DNA from: DATILL01 sp035476575
GTDB taxonomy: Bacteria; Actinomycetota; Actinomycetes; Mycobacteriales; JACQDL01
Reading direction: 5' to 3'
Assembly: GCA_035476575.1 (NCBI GenBank)
Contig: DATILL010000146.1
Coordinates: 1-48,203 of the forward strand
DNA: 48,203 nucleotides
Positions within the stretch are counted from its first letter, which is position 1. Each line of letters starts with the position of its first letter. The position numbers and the translations under genes were made by a program. This document shows positions 26,365-34,426 of the stretch, in pieces. Below the pieces are notes generated by a model. That model saw nothing but the letters and a program-made list of their open reading frames with translations, was not told the origin of the DNA and ran no database searches.

Positions 26365-27650
26365 TCATGCTGCTCGTTTTCGGTGTCGGTGGTGACGGAC
26401 AGGCTTTCGTTCGGGGTCGATTGATGGTGGAGGCAGGATCTCGGGGAACCCGTCTGCCGCTGTTCTTACGTCCCAGCCATGATGATGTACGGCGCGGTGG
26501 TGGAATCCGCAGAGCAGGACGCCGTTGTTCTGGTCGGTTCTTCCGCCGTTGGCCCAGTGGACGCAGTGATGGCAGTGGCACCACTGGTACGGCCGGTCGC
26601 AGCCGGGGAAGACGCAGCCGCGGTCGCGGAGAATAATCGCCCGGCGGGCGGCGCCGACAAAGTGCCGGGAGCCGCGGCCGAGGTCGAGCACCTGGCTTTC
26701 GCCGCCGAGGACGGCGGGGATGATGTGGGCGTCGCAGGCGATGCGGCGGACCTGGCTGGCGGGCAGGATGTCACCGCCGTCGAGGGTCCCGACGCCGGTG
26801 GCCGCGGCGAGCTTGTCATACGGCATGGTGACGATGAGGGTGGGGCGCTCGCCGCCGTTGTCCGGCAGCTCGCCCATCCGCAGGGCGCGTTCGGCGAGCT
26901 CGACGAGCGCGTCGGCCATCCGCTGCCCGTGGGTCCGCTCGTCCCGCACGCCGTTCTCCGGGTCGGCCGGGCGGGGCGCGGCCAGCGGGTCCAGCGCGAC
27001 CCGCAGCGTCTCGGCGCCCTCGGTGTCCAGGAACCCGCAGACCCGCCTCAGCCCGGGCCCGGCCGGGGAGATCCGCAGGTCACGGCGGGCGTGGGCTGCT
27101 GCGGCCTCGCGTTCGGCCTGCCGGGCCTGCAGCTTCGCGGCGCCGTCGGGGTCCACCACGTCCAGCACCCGCCGGCTGAGCAGCGCCACCGCGCCTGGGT
27201 CGACGGTGGCGCTGTGCCGGACCAGCTCCCGCTCCGCCGCGGCGCGGACGTCGGCCGGGGTCTCCGCCGGCAGCGCCCGGACGGCGTCGGCGATGACGTG
27301 GGCGTGCTCGACGCTGACCGCCCCGCCGGCCAGTGCGGCGGCGGTCTCGGTCAGGTCTCCGTCCAGCGCACGGGCGAGCCGGAGCAGCCGCCCCGCCTCA
27401 CCGGGCCGCACGTTCAACGAACCCCGCAGCCACGCCCGCATGTCCGGCGCGTCATGCGCGGACGCAAGGCCCGGGCCTCGGCCTCCCGCGCCAACGGCAG
27501 CAGCACGCTGCCGGTGAACCGCCCAACCTGCCGGAACCCCCGCACCAGCACCTCGTCAACCTCGGCGTCGGAAAGCGAAGAGAAGTCGACGCCACCACAC
27601 AGGTCCAGCAGAGCAGAGACCCGCTCAACCAGGGCGACCGCGTTCGACAT
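26365..27650 (-). pseudogene. DUF222/HNH endonuclease-like (13E12-type) gene with a -1 frameshift
   Basis: On the minus strand the ATG at 27650 starts MSNAVALVERVSALLDLCGG and reads to LPLAREAEARAL. The frame is then lost near 27460, where one base is missing in the TTGCGTCC context, and continues one frame over as SAHDAPDMRAWLRGSLNVRP through the DUF222 domain. The HNH domain is CVFPGCDRPYQWCHCHHCVH followed by HWANGGRTDQNNGVLLCGFH, and the protein ends RHHRHRKRAA. The family is multicopy and mobile-like in actinobacteria (13E12 repeats of mycobacteria). One base would restore a protein of about 420 residues, so either a young pseudogene or a sequence error. Confidence 0.8.
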
Positions 27651-28023
27651 AGGAGAAGAATAAACAGAGCCACCGACAAAACCCGCCCGCCAACCCAAGC
27701 ACCCGGAAAAAACGTGAGAAACCTCGGTGAGTGAAGCGGCGGACACCCACAGCAGTCCCGGTGGCTAGCCAGCCACCACAAGGCGACTGGCGCGGCAGCC
27801 CAAAAGGCCGAGCACATTGTCAAGGCCCGCCAGCGATGCCCCGCGCTGCTCCGGCAAGACCGGAAGGCTGTCAAGACCGGGAGGCTGTGCAGCGCTCCTT
27901 CAACACGAGATCATCAACTGCACGCTTGCCGGTTGGCGAGCCGACGGGCAGGCCCGCGCTGAGTTTGCATGACCCGCTGGCCTTATCGTTCCTACAGGCC
28001 TCGCCCAGGCGCGTATCGGAGTC
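27651..28023. other. Intergenic region upstream of the HNH pseudogene
   Basis: No supported gene. A 40-codon open stretch in the plus direction (ALLQHEIINCTLAGWRADGQ) looks protein-like but has no start, no match I recognise and stops at once; it may be another relic. Confidence 0.3.
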
Positions 28024-28960
28024 TGACCCGAATCCGCGAGTAGTGCGGTGCCACGGGGTGTGGCCGGTCGGTGGCCCTGCTGGCCTGCGATGATCCGTGT
28101 TTGTGAGGACAGGATCGCGCGTGGAAGGGCACCTACCGGGTGAAAAGCTTACGGGGTGGGCGGGTTCGGCGTGGTCGGGGTCGGGTGTTCGGGTGGGGGC
28201 GCCGGATCCGGGGTTGACGCCGAACGCGGGGTTGGTGGCGTGACGGAGCTGGTGGAGCGGTTGGGGGTGGTGGCGGCGTTGGACGCGGCGATGGGTCCGG
28301 TCAAGTCCCGAGGTCGGGGGTTCACGGCGGGGCAGGTGTTGGTGGGGGTCGCGGCGGCGCAGATGGTGGGTGAGGACTTCCTGGTGGGTTGGACCGGCAG
28401 CGTGCGGATGCGGCGGGGCAGGTGCTGGCGCCAGCGCCGGGGTTGGCCTCGACGAGTGCGGCCGGGGTTGGCCCGGCGGGTCGACGAGCGGCAGTGGGCG
28501 GCGGTGGAGCAGGGGGTGGCCACGGCTACGCCGGTGCGCGGGTCGGGCGGCCGCACGTGGCCACCTGGCCGGAGCCCGGGCGTGGTGCTGGCGGCGGACC
28601 TGCTGGCCGGCGATGTCGACCCGCGGCCCGGGCGCCGCCGTTTGCCGCGGCGGGCGTTGGCCGCGCTCCCGGCGGCCACACGCGGCGGAGGTGTGCGGAC
28701 GCGCGCGGGCGCCGGCTACCTCGCCGGACAGCTAGCCCGCGCGGCGCACGCCGAAGGGATCGGGTTCGCGATCGGCGCGAAACGGACCGCCCCGCTGTGG
28801 CGGACACTCGCCGGTCTGGGCGAGGCAGAGTGGGCTGATGCGGTCGACATGGCCGGCGCGCAGGTCGCCGTCGCCGGGTACTGCCCGGACTGGTGGCCCG
28901 CGGACACCCGGCCGCTCATCCGCCGGGTCCGCCTCGACCCGGCCGCCGTCCATAATGGAC
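28024..28960 (+). mobile_element. Decayed IS1380-type insertion sequence, 3' end lost
   Basis: The terminus CCGAATCCGCGAGTAGTGCGG at 28028-28048 is shared with the MITE at 25.9 kb. It is followed by about 120 bases of leader and then a transposase relic. The right terminus and the end of the transposase are gone: beyond about 28960 the base composition drops and the sequence is unrelated. Confidence 0.7.
28156..28960 (+). pseudogene. IS1380-like transposase relic
   Basis: The N-terminal part, GVTELVERLGVVAALDAAMG and AGQVLVGVAAAQMVGEDFLV, is the typical opening of IS1380-family transposases. The frame then shifts near 28390 (next frame: RADAAGQVLAPAPGLAST), shifts back at GLARRVDERQWAAVE, and the segment with the first catalytic Asp and the region around GRPHVATWPE is damaged. 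A later good stretch is GYLAGQLARAAHAEGIGFAI through AVDMAGAQVAVAGYCPDWWP. The reading ends RLDPAAV without the normal C-terminal third. Not functional. Confidence 0.75.
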
Positions 28961-29267
28961 ATATAGTGGGAGAAGTGCCGATGGCTGGGCGATGAATGTG
29001 TAGTACGCCATTTGCAGTAACGCTGCCTGCCCTTTGGGTCATTGAAGTAGGCGCCGATTGCTAGACCTCCGTCATGGGCGCTTTGTTCGCTACGCTTACC
29101 TTCGAAGGTCACAGCTCCGTACGGTTCGTCCTCCACCGGGCTCGAAGACGTGCCCGGTGGTCATGTACAGCTAACCGACCCTTAACACCATGGGGCAAAC
29201 ACCGACGGCCGGCTAGCTGACACTGTTCCTTGGGCGGGGGTTCTGCGAGCGGGCACGGAGGAACCTT
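28961..29267. other. Lower-GC junction and regulator leader
   Basis: Between about 28950 and 29130 the GC content is visibly lower than in the neighbours (about half), which suggests foreign DNA joined to the broken IS. No gene is supported. The last 130 bases must hold the promoter of the regulator; no clear -35/-10 pair can be named. Confidence 0.45.
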
Positions 29268-30335
29268 ATGACAGACCAGGTGCCCGAGCTGGTCACTCCT
29301 GGATGGTCTGAGCCGCTTCTCGACACGCCTCCTGGACACCGGCTGGAGCCCGACGACGTCGAGGTCTACCAGTTCTTCCTGGAGGCGCCCGCCACGGTCG
29401 CCGAATGCGTGGCGACCACCGGCCTGGCGCCGGCCGACGCCGACCGGCGGATCAACCGGCTGATCGAGCGCCGGCTGCTCCGCCGCAGCCTGACCGACGT
29501 GGGCGAGCTCGAGGCCGTCTCGCCGGAGCTCGCCGCGGCCGAGCTGGCCGCGCCGCTGCAGGCGCGGGCGCACCAGCTCATGCTGGAAAGCGACGTGGTC
29601 CGCCGGGAGCTGTCCAACCTCAGCTCGCTGTACCGCTCCGCGCAGCGCAAGCAGTTCGCCTACTCCAGCACCGAGGTGCTGCTGGACGGCGACAAGGTGC
29701 GGCAGCGGCTGCGTGACCTGACCACCCAGGTCCAGTGCACCTTGTTCGCGGCGCACCCGACCATGCCGCCGGCACCCAACCTGCGGGCCGGCTACGAGCT
29801 CGACGCCGAGATGCTCCACCGTGGCGTCAGCTTCCGGGTGGTCTACCCGCACACCGCCCGGCGGCAGCACGACGCGGTCGAGTACATGCTGCTGTTGCAG
29901 GGTCTGGGCGCGCAGGTGCGCACCGCCCCGGTGATCCCGGCCCGGATGATCCTGATGGACGACGAGGTGGCGTTAGTGCCCATCAAGCCGGAGCGCGGCA
30001 CCGGCGCGGTGGTGCTGCGGGATCCGCCGGTGCTGGACTTCCTAATCCGTGTCTTCGAGCACCTGTGGGATCGGGCCACGCCGGTCACCGCGGCGGAGTA
30101 CGACGAGCAGGTGTTCGAGGAGATCGAGCTGTCCATCCTCTCCGAGCTGGCCCATGGGCGGACCGATGAGGCGATCGCCCGCCGGCTCGGTATCTCCACC
30201 CGGACGCTGCGCCGCTATCTCACCGTGCTGTGCAACCGGCTCGGCGTGGAGACCCGGTTCCAGCTCGGCATGGCGGCGACGCGGGCGGGTGTGGTGGACG
30301 ACGTCGGCCCGGCGTCGACGCCGGACCCTTCGTGA
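29268..30335 (+). CDS. TrmB-like/LuxR-type HTH transcriptional regulator (355 aa)
   Basis: The ATG follows GGAGG. The N-terminal 90 residues form a winged-helix-like region (EVYQFFLEAPATVAECVATT to INRLIERRLLRRS) as in TrmB-type sugar-sensing regulators. The middle (RQRLRDLTTQVQCTLFAAHP to GVSFRVVYPHTARRQHDAVE) resembles the phospholipase-D-like ligand domain of that group. The C-terminus is a LuxR-type helix-turn-helix, ILSELAHGRTDEAIARRLGI then STRTLRRYLTVLCNRLGVET. This architecture is common next to peptide natural-product genes in actinomycetes. It is followed by a convergent small acidic gene and then a secreted peptide and an asnB homologue, which it may regulate. Confidence 0.88.
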   Translation: MTDQVPELVTPGWSEPLLDTPPGHRLEPDDVEVYQFFLEAPATVAECVATTGLAPADADRRINRLIERRLLRRSLTDVGELEAVSPELAAAELAAPLQARAHQLMLESDVVRRELSNLSSLYRSAQRKQFAYSSTEVLLDGDKVRQRLRDLTTQVQCTLFAAHPTMPPAPNLRAGYELDAEMLHRGVSFRVVYPHTARRQHDAVEYMLLLQGLGAQVRTAPVIPARMILMDDEVALVPIKPERGTGAVVLRDPPVLDFLIRVFEHLWDRATPVTAAEYDEQVFEEIELSILSELAHGRTDEAIARRLGISTRTLRRYLTVLCNRLGVETRFQLGMAATRAGVVDDVGPASTPDPS

Positions 30336-30341
30336 CGGCGC

Positions 30342-30365
30342 GCCCGGCCCTACCCCGGCCCGGGC
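30342..30365. terminator. Possible shared terminator between regulator and acidic-peptide genes
   Basis: GCCCGG (30342-30347) pairs with CCGGGC (30360-30365) in the 37-nt gap between two converging stop codons. The stem is short and GC-only. Confidence 0.3.
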
Positions 30366-30372
30366 TGGCTGG

Positions 30373-30648
30373 TCAGTCCGGGTAGAGCCAGTAGGGCAGC
30401 GGTGGTTCGTCGTCCTCGTCCTCGTCCTCCGCGTCGTCCTCGTCGAGGTCGTCGTCATGTTCATCATGTTCATCATGTTCGCCGTCATGTTTGCGGCCGA
30501 TCTCGTCGTCGAACCCGTCCTCCTCCGGACCGACCGCCGCCGTTTCCTCCGCATGGGCAGGCTGGGTATGTTCGGGCTGGCTGTGTTCAGGCTGACTCTG
30601 TTGCTGCTCCGCCGGCTGTTCGCCCTGGGAGCCGTTCTGGACTACCAC
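30373..30648 (-). CDS. Very acidic 91-residue peptide of unknown function
   Basis: The GTG start has AAAGGAG seven bases upstream, a strong sign that this small frame is real. The N-terminal third is Gln/Glu/His-rich with repeats (SQPEHSQPEHTQPAHAEE). The middle and C-terminal part is a His/Asp run (GEHDEHDEHDDDLDEDD, then DEDEDDE). The end is aromatic and proline-rich: PPLPYWLYPD. The trailing stop is 37 nt from the end of the regulator gene. No family is recognised. It might be a metal-binding (His/Asp) buffer or a peptide precursor with an acidic leader and the short PPLPYWLYPD core; both are guesses. It is convergent with the regulator gene and divergent from the secreted-peptide gene. 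Confidence 0.65.
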   Translation of the reverse strand: MVVQNGSQGEQPAEQQQSQPEHSQPEHTQPAHAEETAAVGPEEDGFDDEIGRKHDGEHDEHDEHDDDLDEDDAEDEDEDDEPPLPYWLYPD

Positions 30649-31115
30649 AACAATGCTCCTTTAGATGCGCCGGTCGTTACAGGATGACGACCAGACAAGC
30701 TGCTTGTCAGCACTGTTGGGCTGGCCACGAGCGGACTGTCCCTTGTGAGCCAGCCCAGCGGGCCGTGGGAGCGGTCCGGGCGGCTGGATCGGGTGGAGGC
30801 CAGTTGACGCGATCGTGACTCGGCATCCAGGGCGTTAACAGAGGTTCCCTCGTGGCCATAAGGGTTTGAGCTAGTACGAACGTCCGACCAACGAGGCGTT
30901 CAGGTACCACGAGACGCCTGGGATGTCCCTCGAAGTCCGGGTTCGCGTCGACCGTTGGGCGACCGCCCGGGCTCGTGTCCCAATGCTGACAGGGTGTGTC
31001 CTCGCCCGGACAGCCGCTATGCCTATGCACGGTGCCCCGGGCGGTGTTGTCTAGTAATTGCCGGCCAACACAGCGGCCCCCCCACAAATAGCCCGGACCG
31101 AAAAGGATGTAAACC
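30649..31115. other. Divergent promoter region between two small peptide genes
   Basis: These 467 bases lie between the divergent starts of the acidic peptide and the secreted peptide. Open frames here show no ribosome site and no recognisable protein. Two short inverted repeats, GAACG...CGTTC near 30880-30900 and GTGTTG...CAACAC near 31040-31070, are possible operators. Confidence 0.4.
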
Positions 31116-31265
31116 ATGTTCAAGCGCCTCGCCATCGCTCTCGCCGCCGTCGCCGCCATCCTCCTCGGTGTCCCCATGACAGGTGCCTCCGCCAGCACGC
31201 TCATTCACACGGACTCCTGCCCGCTGGGCTGGCACCTCGGCACCGACGGGACCTGCTGGCCCTAA
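31116..31265 (+). CDS. Small secreted two-cysteine peptide (49 aa)
   Basis: ATG 31116 has AAAAGGAT eight bases upstream. The translation starts MFKRLAIALAAVAAILLGVP, a clear Sec signal peptide (basic start, hydrophobic core), with a likely cleavage after MTGASA near residue 26. The predicted mature peptide is about 23 residues: STLIHTDSCPLGWHLGTDGT followed by CWP. Two cysteines twelve residues apart could form one disulfide loop. It ends TAA followed by an A-rich tract. No family is recognised. It lies just upstream of the asnB homologue and downstream of the regulator, so it may be an extracellular signal, inhibitor or modified peptide. It is an unannotatable small gene by usual length cut-offs. 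Confidence 0.7.
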   Translation: MFKRLAIALAAVAAILLGVPMTGASASTLIHTDSCPLGWHLGTDGTCWP

Positions 31266-31400
31266 AAATAAATGGCCCGGAAGCCATTATGGCGAGCTTG
31301 CCACAACATTTTCCGACGCCCCCGAGTGTGAGTGGGACCCTCCGCCGCACCGGGGACGTCGCCGTTCCGGCGCCCGTCGGCGGTAGGCCTGTCTGGAAGC

Positions 31401-31430
31401 CGGGCTCCCCAGGATCTGATGGGGAGCCCG
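31401..31430 (+). terminator. Perfect 10-bp hairpin between secreted peptide and asnB
   Basis: CGGGCTCCCC pairs exactly with GGGGAGCCCG across a 10-nt loop. It lies 135 nt after the peptide stop and 100 nt before asnB, and may end the peptide transcript or attenuate asnB. Confidence 0.65.
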
Positions 31431-31531
31431 ACCTTCGGCGTCGCCACCTCCCGTGACCCCGCGGACTGCGACGTGCCGTGCGACCGCGGCTCGCGGGCCG
31501 TTGCCGTCCGGGCGACGAAAGGGGACGCCAG

Positions 31532-33403
31532 GTGTGCGGAATCACCGGTTGGGTCGACTGGGACGCCGACCTCACCCAGCGGGCAGGGCTTGTCCAGGCG
31601 ATGACCGACACGATGGAGTGCCGGGGGCCGGACGCCGACGGTGTGTGGCTGTCCACGCGGGCGGCGCTCGGCCACCGCAGGCTGGCGGTCATCGACCCGG
31701 TAGGCGGGGCACAGCCGATGGTTGAGGCCCCGCCGGTGGACGGTCACCCCGGCACGAGCGGCGGCGCGACCGGCAGCGTGGTGCTGACCTTCTCCGGCGA
31801 GGTCTACAACTTCCGTGAGCTGCGCGCCGAGCTGGCCGCGGCCGGACACCGGTTCCGGACCCGTTCTGACACCGAGGTGGTGCTGCGGGCCTACCTGGAG
31901 TGGGGCGCGGGCTGCCTGCGCCGGTTTACCGGAATGTTCGCCTTCGCGGTCTGGGACGAGGACCGCCAGGAGCTGCTGCTGGCCCGCGACCCGCTGGGTG
32001 TCAAGCCGCTGTACTACGCCGACACCGGCCACGGGGTGCTGTTCGGCTCCGAGCCCAAGGCGGTGCTGGCCAACCCGCTGTTCGCCCGCGAGGTCGATGA
32101 CGAGGGGCTGTGCGAGCTGCTGGTCACGCCCACCCTGCGCACGCCCGGCCACGGCGTCTTCCGCGGGCTGCGGGAGGTCCGGCCCGGCCGGGTCGTGTGT
32201 GTTGGCCGGGCCGGCGTCCGGGAGTCGGCGTACTGGACGCTGGAGAGCGCGCCGCACACCACCGGGCTGGACGCCACCGCTCGTCGCGTCCGGGAGCTGC
32301 TGGAGCACATCGTCGCCCAGCAGGTGGTGGCCGACGTGCCGCTGTGCGCGCTGCTGTCCGGCGGGCTGGACTCCAGTGCGGTCACCGCCCTGGCGGCCCG
32401 CTCGCTGGCCGGGCACACCGACGAGAAGCTGGCCACCTTCTCCATGGACTACCGCGACAGCGAGCGGACGTTCGTCCCGGACGAGCTGCGGCCCACCCTG
32501 GACTCGCCGTACGCGCTGGCGGTCGCCGACCACGTCGGGACCCGGCACATCGAGGTCATGCTGGACACGCCGGACCTGATGGCCGAGCAGATGACCACGA
32601 TGGCGGCCCGCGACCTGCCCGGCATGGGCGACCTGGACGTGTCGCTGTACGTGCTGTTCCGCGAGGTCCGCTGGCACTCCACGGTCGCGCTGTCCGGCGA
32701 GTCGGCGGATGAGGTCTTCGGCGGGTACCCGTGGTTCCACGACGACGCGGCGCTGGACACGGCCGCCGGCTTCCCCTGGACGCACGGCCGCCGGGACGGC
32801 CGGTACGACGTCTTCGCGCCGGACCTGATGCGGCGGCTGAAGCTGGGCGACTATGTGCGCGACCGGTATCTGGAGGCGCTGCGGGAGGTGCCGTACCTGG
32901 CCGGGGAGCAGGGCCGGGACCGGCGGCTGCGGGAGGCGTTCTACCTCAGCCTGACCCGGTTCCTGCCGGCGCTGCTGGAGCGCAAGGACCGGATGAGCAT
33001 GGCGGCCAGCCTGGAGGTGCGGGTGCCGTTTTGCGACCACCGGCTGGTGCAGTACCTGTGGAACGTGCCGTGGTCGATCAAGAACGCGGACGGGATGGAG
33101 AAGGGGCTGCTGCGGCGGGCGGTCGCCGACCTGCTGCCGCCGACGGTCGTACGGCGGCGCAAGAGCGCGTTCCCGGTCGCGCGAAGCCCGGCGTACGACG
33201 CGGCGCTGCGGCTGCGGCTGCGGCAGGTCCTGGCCGACCCCGACTCGCCGTTGCGGCCCATGCTGGACCCGGTGGCGCTGGGCGAGGTGCTGGCCGCGCC
33301 GGCGCCGTCGGGGGTCTGGAACGGCCCGTGCAGCACCGCCTGGCTCAGCTACCTGGTCGAGCTGGACACCTGGCTGCGCGGCTACCGGGTCACGCTGCGG
33401 TAG
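31532..33403 (+). CDS. asnB: Glutamine-dependent asparagine synthetase-type amidotransferase
   Basis: The GTG start is chosen because it places Cys at residue 2 (MCGITGW), the N-terminal nucleophile of the glutaminase domain; AAAGGGGA lies upstream. The 623-residue protein has RGPDADGVW, TFSGEVYNFRELR and DPLGVKPLYY in the glutaminase half, and in the synthetase half the PP-loop LLSGGLDSSAV, LSGESADEVFGGYPW and FLPALLERKDRMSMAASLEV. All catalytic parts seem intact, so it should convert a carboxylate to an amide using Gln and ATP. It might be plain asparagine synthesis or product amidation. The adjacent peptides raise the second option but do not prove it. It lacks lasso-peptide partner genes. 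Confidence 0.92.
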   Translation: MCGITGWVDWDADLTQRAGLVQAMTDTMECRGPDADGVWLSTRAALGHRRLAVIDPVGGAQPMVEAPPVDGHPGTSGGATGSVVLTFSGEVYNFRELRAELAAAGHRFRTRSDTEVVLRAYLEWGAGCLRRFTGMFAFAVWDEDRQELLLARDPLGVKPLYYADTGHGVLFGSEPKAVLANPLFAREVDDEGLCELLVTPTLRTPGHGVFRGLREVRPGRVVCVGRAGVRESAYWTLESAPHTTGLDATARRVRELLEHIVAQQVVADVPLCALLSGGLDSSAVTALAARSLAGHTDEKLATFSMDYRDSERTFVPDELRPTLDSPYALAVADHVGTRHIEVMLDTPDLMAEQMTTMAARDLPGMGDLDVSLYVLFREVRWHSTVALSGESADEVFGGYPWFHDDAALDTAAGFPWTHGRRDGRYDVFAPDLMRRLKLGDYVRDRYLEALREVPYLAGEQGRDRRLREAFYLSLTRFLPALLERKDRMSMAASLEVRVPFCDHRLVQYLWNVPWSIKNADGMEKGLLRRAVADLLPPTVVRRRKSAFPVARSPAYDAALRLRLRQVLADPDSPLRPMLDPVALGEVLAAPAPSGVWNGPCSTAWLSYLVELDTWLRGYRVTLR

Positions 33404-33413
33404 CGGTCCCTCA

Positions 33414-33462
33414 GGCGAGCGCGGTAGCGGCCCCAGCGCGGCGGGCCGCTACCGCGCTCGCC
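33414..33462 (+). terminator. Strong 17-bp perfect hairpin after asnB
   Basis: GGCGAGCGCGGTAGCGG (33414-33430) pairs exactly with CCGCTACCGCGCTCGCC (33446-33462) around a 15-nt loop, 10 nt after the asnB stop. No T-tract follows, as is usual in high-GC actinobacteria. Confidence 0.85.
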
Positions 33463-33515
33463 TTCCCGATCAGGTGTCGTATTACCGTCGGTGTTACCGC
33501 TGCTATGGTGATGCC

Positions 33516-33773
33516 ATGACTGTACGGAGGCTGTCGATCTCAGTGCCGGAGGCGGTCGAGGAGAGCATTCGGGCCGCTGCCGGGGCCGCCGGGTTGTCCG
33601 TGTCTACCTGGCTCGCGCAGGTCGCGGCGCGGGCGGCACTGATCGAGGACGGACGCCAGGCCGTGCGCGAGCACGAGGCGGAGCATGGCGCACTGCCAGC
33701 CCGCGACCGCGCGGAGGCACGCCGTGCCCTGATCGCCTACGGCGTCATCGAGGACGACCGGGCCGCCGGTTGA
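33516..33773 (+). CDS. VapB-like antitoxin, ribbon-helix-helix type
   Basis: The ATG at 33516 starts MTVRRLSISVPEAVEESIRA, a ribbon-helix-helix DNA-binding start (beta strand RRLSISVP, then helices through AGLSVSTWLAQVAARAA). The 85-residue protein ends in an acidic, toxin-binding tail (IEDGRQAVREHEAEHGALPA and AYGVIEDDRAAG). Its stop overlaps the ATG of the PIN-domain toxin (TGATG). The upstream repeats of TTACCG (33482-33500) may be the autoregulatory operator. The pair is typical of a stabilising toxin-antitoxin module. Confidence 0.82.
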   Translation: MTVRRLSISVPEAVEESIRAAAGAAGLSVSTWLAQVAARAALIEDGRQAVREHEAEHGALPARDRAEARRALIAYGVIEDDRAAG

Positions 33774-34153
33774 TGCGCCCTATCGTCTACGACGCGGGCG
33801 CACTGGTCGCGGCGGAACGGCGCCGGTCGCCGATGTGGGCGTTCCATGACCTTGCCCTCGCCGCCGGGGTGGTGCCGATCGTTCCGGTTGTGGTGCTGGC
33901 CCAGGCCTGGCGGGGCGGCCCACAGGCGGAGCTGTCCCGGCTCCTGCGCGGTTGCCGGGTCGAACCCGATGACGAGCAGACCGGCCGGGGGGCCGGCCTG
34001 CTCTGCTCGACCTCCCGGACCTCTGATGTCGTGGATGCGATCGTCGTCGTGACGGCGATCCGGCGCGACGCCGTCGTGGTCACCAGCAACCCGGGCGACC
34101 TCAGCCGGCTCGCCGACGCCCTCGACGCGAAGCTCCAGCTTCACCTGGTCTGA
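33773..34153 (+). CDS. VapC-like PIN-domain ribonuclease toxin
   Basis: The protein (126 aa) begins MRPIVYDAGALVAAERR, with the first PIN-domain Asp in VYDAGAL. Further acidic residues are the SDVVDAIVV Asp pair and the C-terminal TSNPGDLSRLA motif, matching the usual three or four metal-binding acids. Family knowledge: VapC enzymes cut RNA with Mg2+ and are silenced by VapB. Its start overlaps the antitoxin stop. It is compact and looks intact. Confidence 0.82.
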   Translation: MRPIVYDAGALVAAERRRSPMWAFHDLALAAGVVPIVPVVVLAQAWRGGPQAELSRLLRGCRVEPDDEQTGRGAGLLCSTSRTSDVVDAIVVVTAIRRDAVVVTSNPGDLSRLADALDAKLQLHLV

Positions 34154-34229
34154 ATGCCCCGCGGACCACCGTCGCGTCCACGATCACGGCCAGTGCCAAG
34201 CCCAGCCAGAAGCTTCGGCTGATGCGGTG
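34154..34229 (-). pseudogene. Small relic of an MMPL-type transporter
   Basis: Minus-strand translation gives RISRSFWLGLALAVIVDATV then VRGAF, the hallmark GLALAV-DATVVR transmembrane motif near the end of MMPL lipid exporters. Only about 25 codons remain, with no start or continuation. Confidence 0.45.
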
Positions 34230-34417
34230 TCGAGTGTCATGTGGTCTTCCTGCCGCGGGCATTGTCACCGTAGGTAGCCCAGTCGCCACGGGGTAATGCC
34301 CATTGCATTGTCTGGATCGGGACAGGCCGTGAGCGGACTGCTCCGCGCTGCTGACCTGTCCGGGTTATCTGGCCACCATTGTGAGGGAGGAGCCGGATTC
34401 GGACAGATGCGAAGCGG
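34230..34417. other. Intergenic region before the damaged dehydrogenase gene
   Basis: No gene is supported. A complex inverted repeat lies at 34320-34366 (GGACAGG...CCTGTCC with an inner GCGGA...TCCGC). Confidence 0.4.
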
Positions 34418-34426
34418 GTGATTTCG

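Noticed and set aside
28732..29136. A minus-strand frame across the IS break (starting VEDEPYGAVTFEGKRSEQ).
   Set aside because: Its second half is antisense to the transposase relic and no ribosome site or family was seen; only the lower-GC patch is noted.
30402..30818. A plus-strand frame opposite the acidic peptide.
   Set aside because: It has no ribosome site, and the strand opposite has a strong one with a sensible, though odd, protein.
30707..31204. A minus-strand frame of 165 codons in the divergent region.
   Set aside because: No motif, no ribosome site, and it overlaps the well-supported secreted peptide on the other strand.
31532..33403. Lasso-peptide cyclase as identity for the AsnB-type gene.
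   Set aside because: The glutaminase Cys2 and the whole domain are intact, and no leader-peptidase or recognition-element genes are present.
34319..34332. Shared 14-mer GGGACAGGCCGTGA here and near 16635.
   Set aside because: The flanks do not align, so this is too little to call a repeat family.
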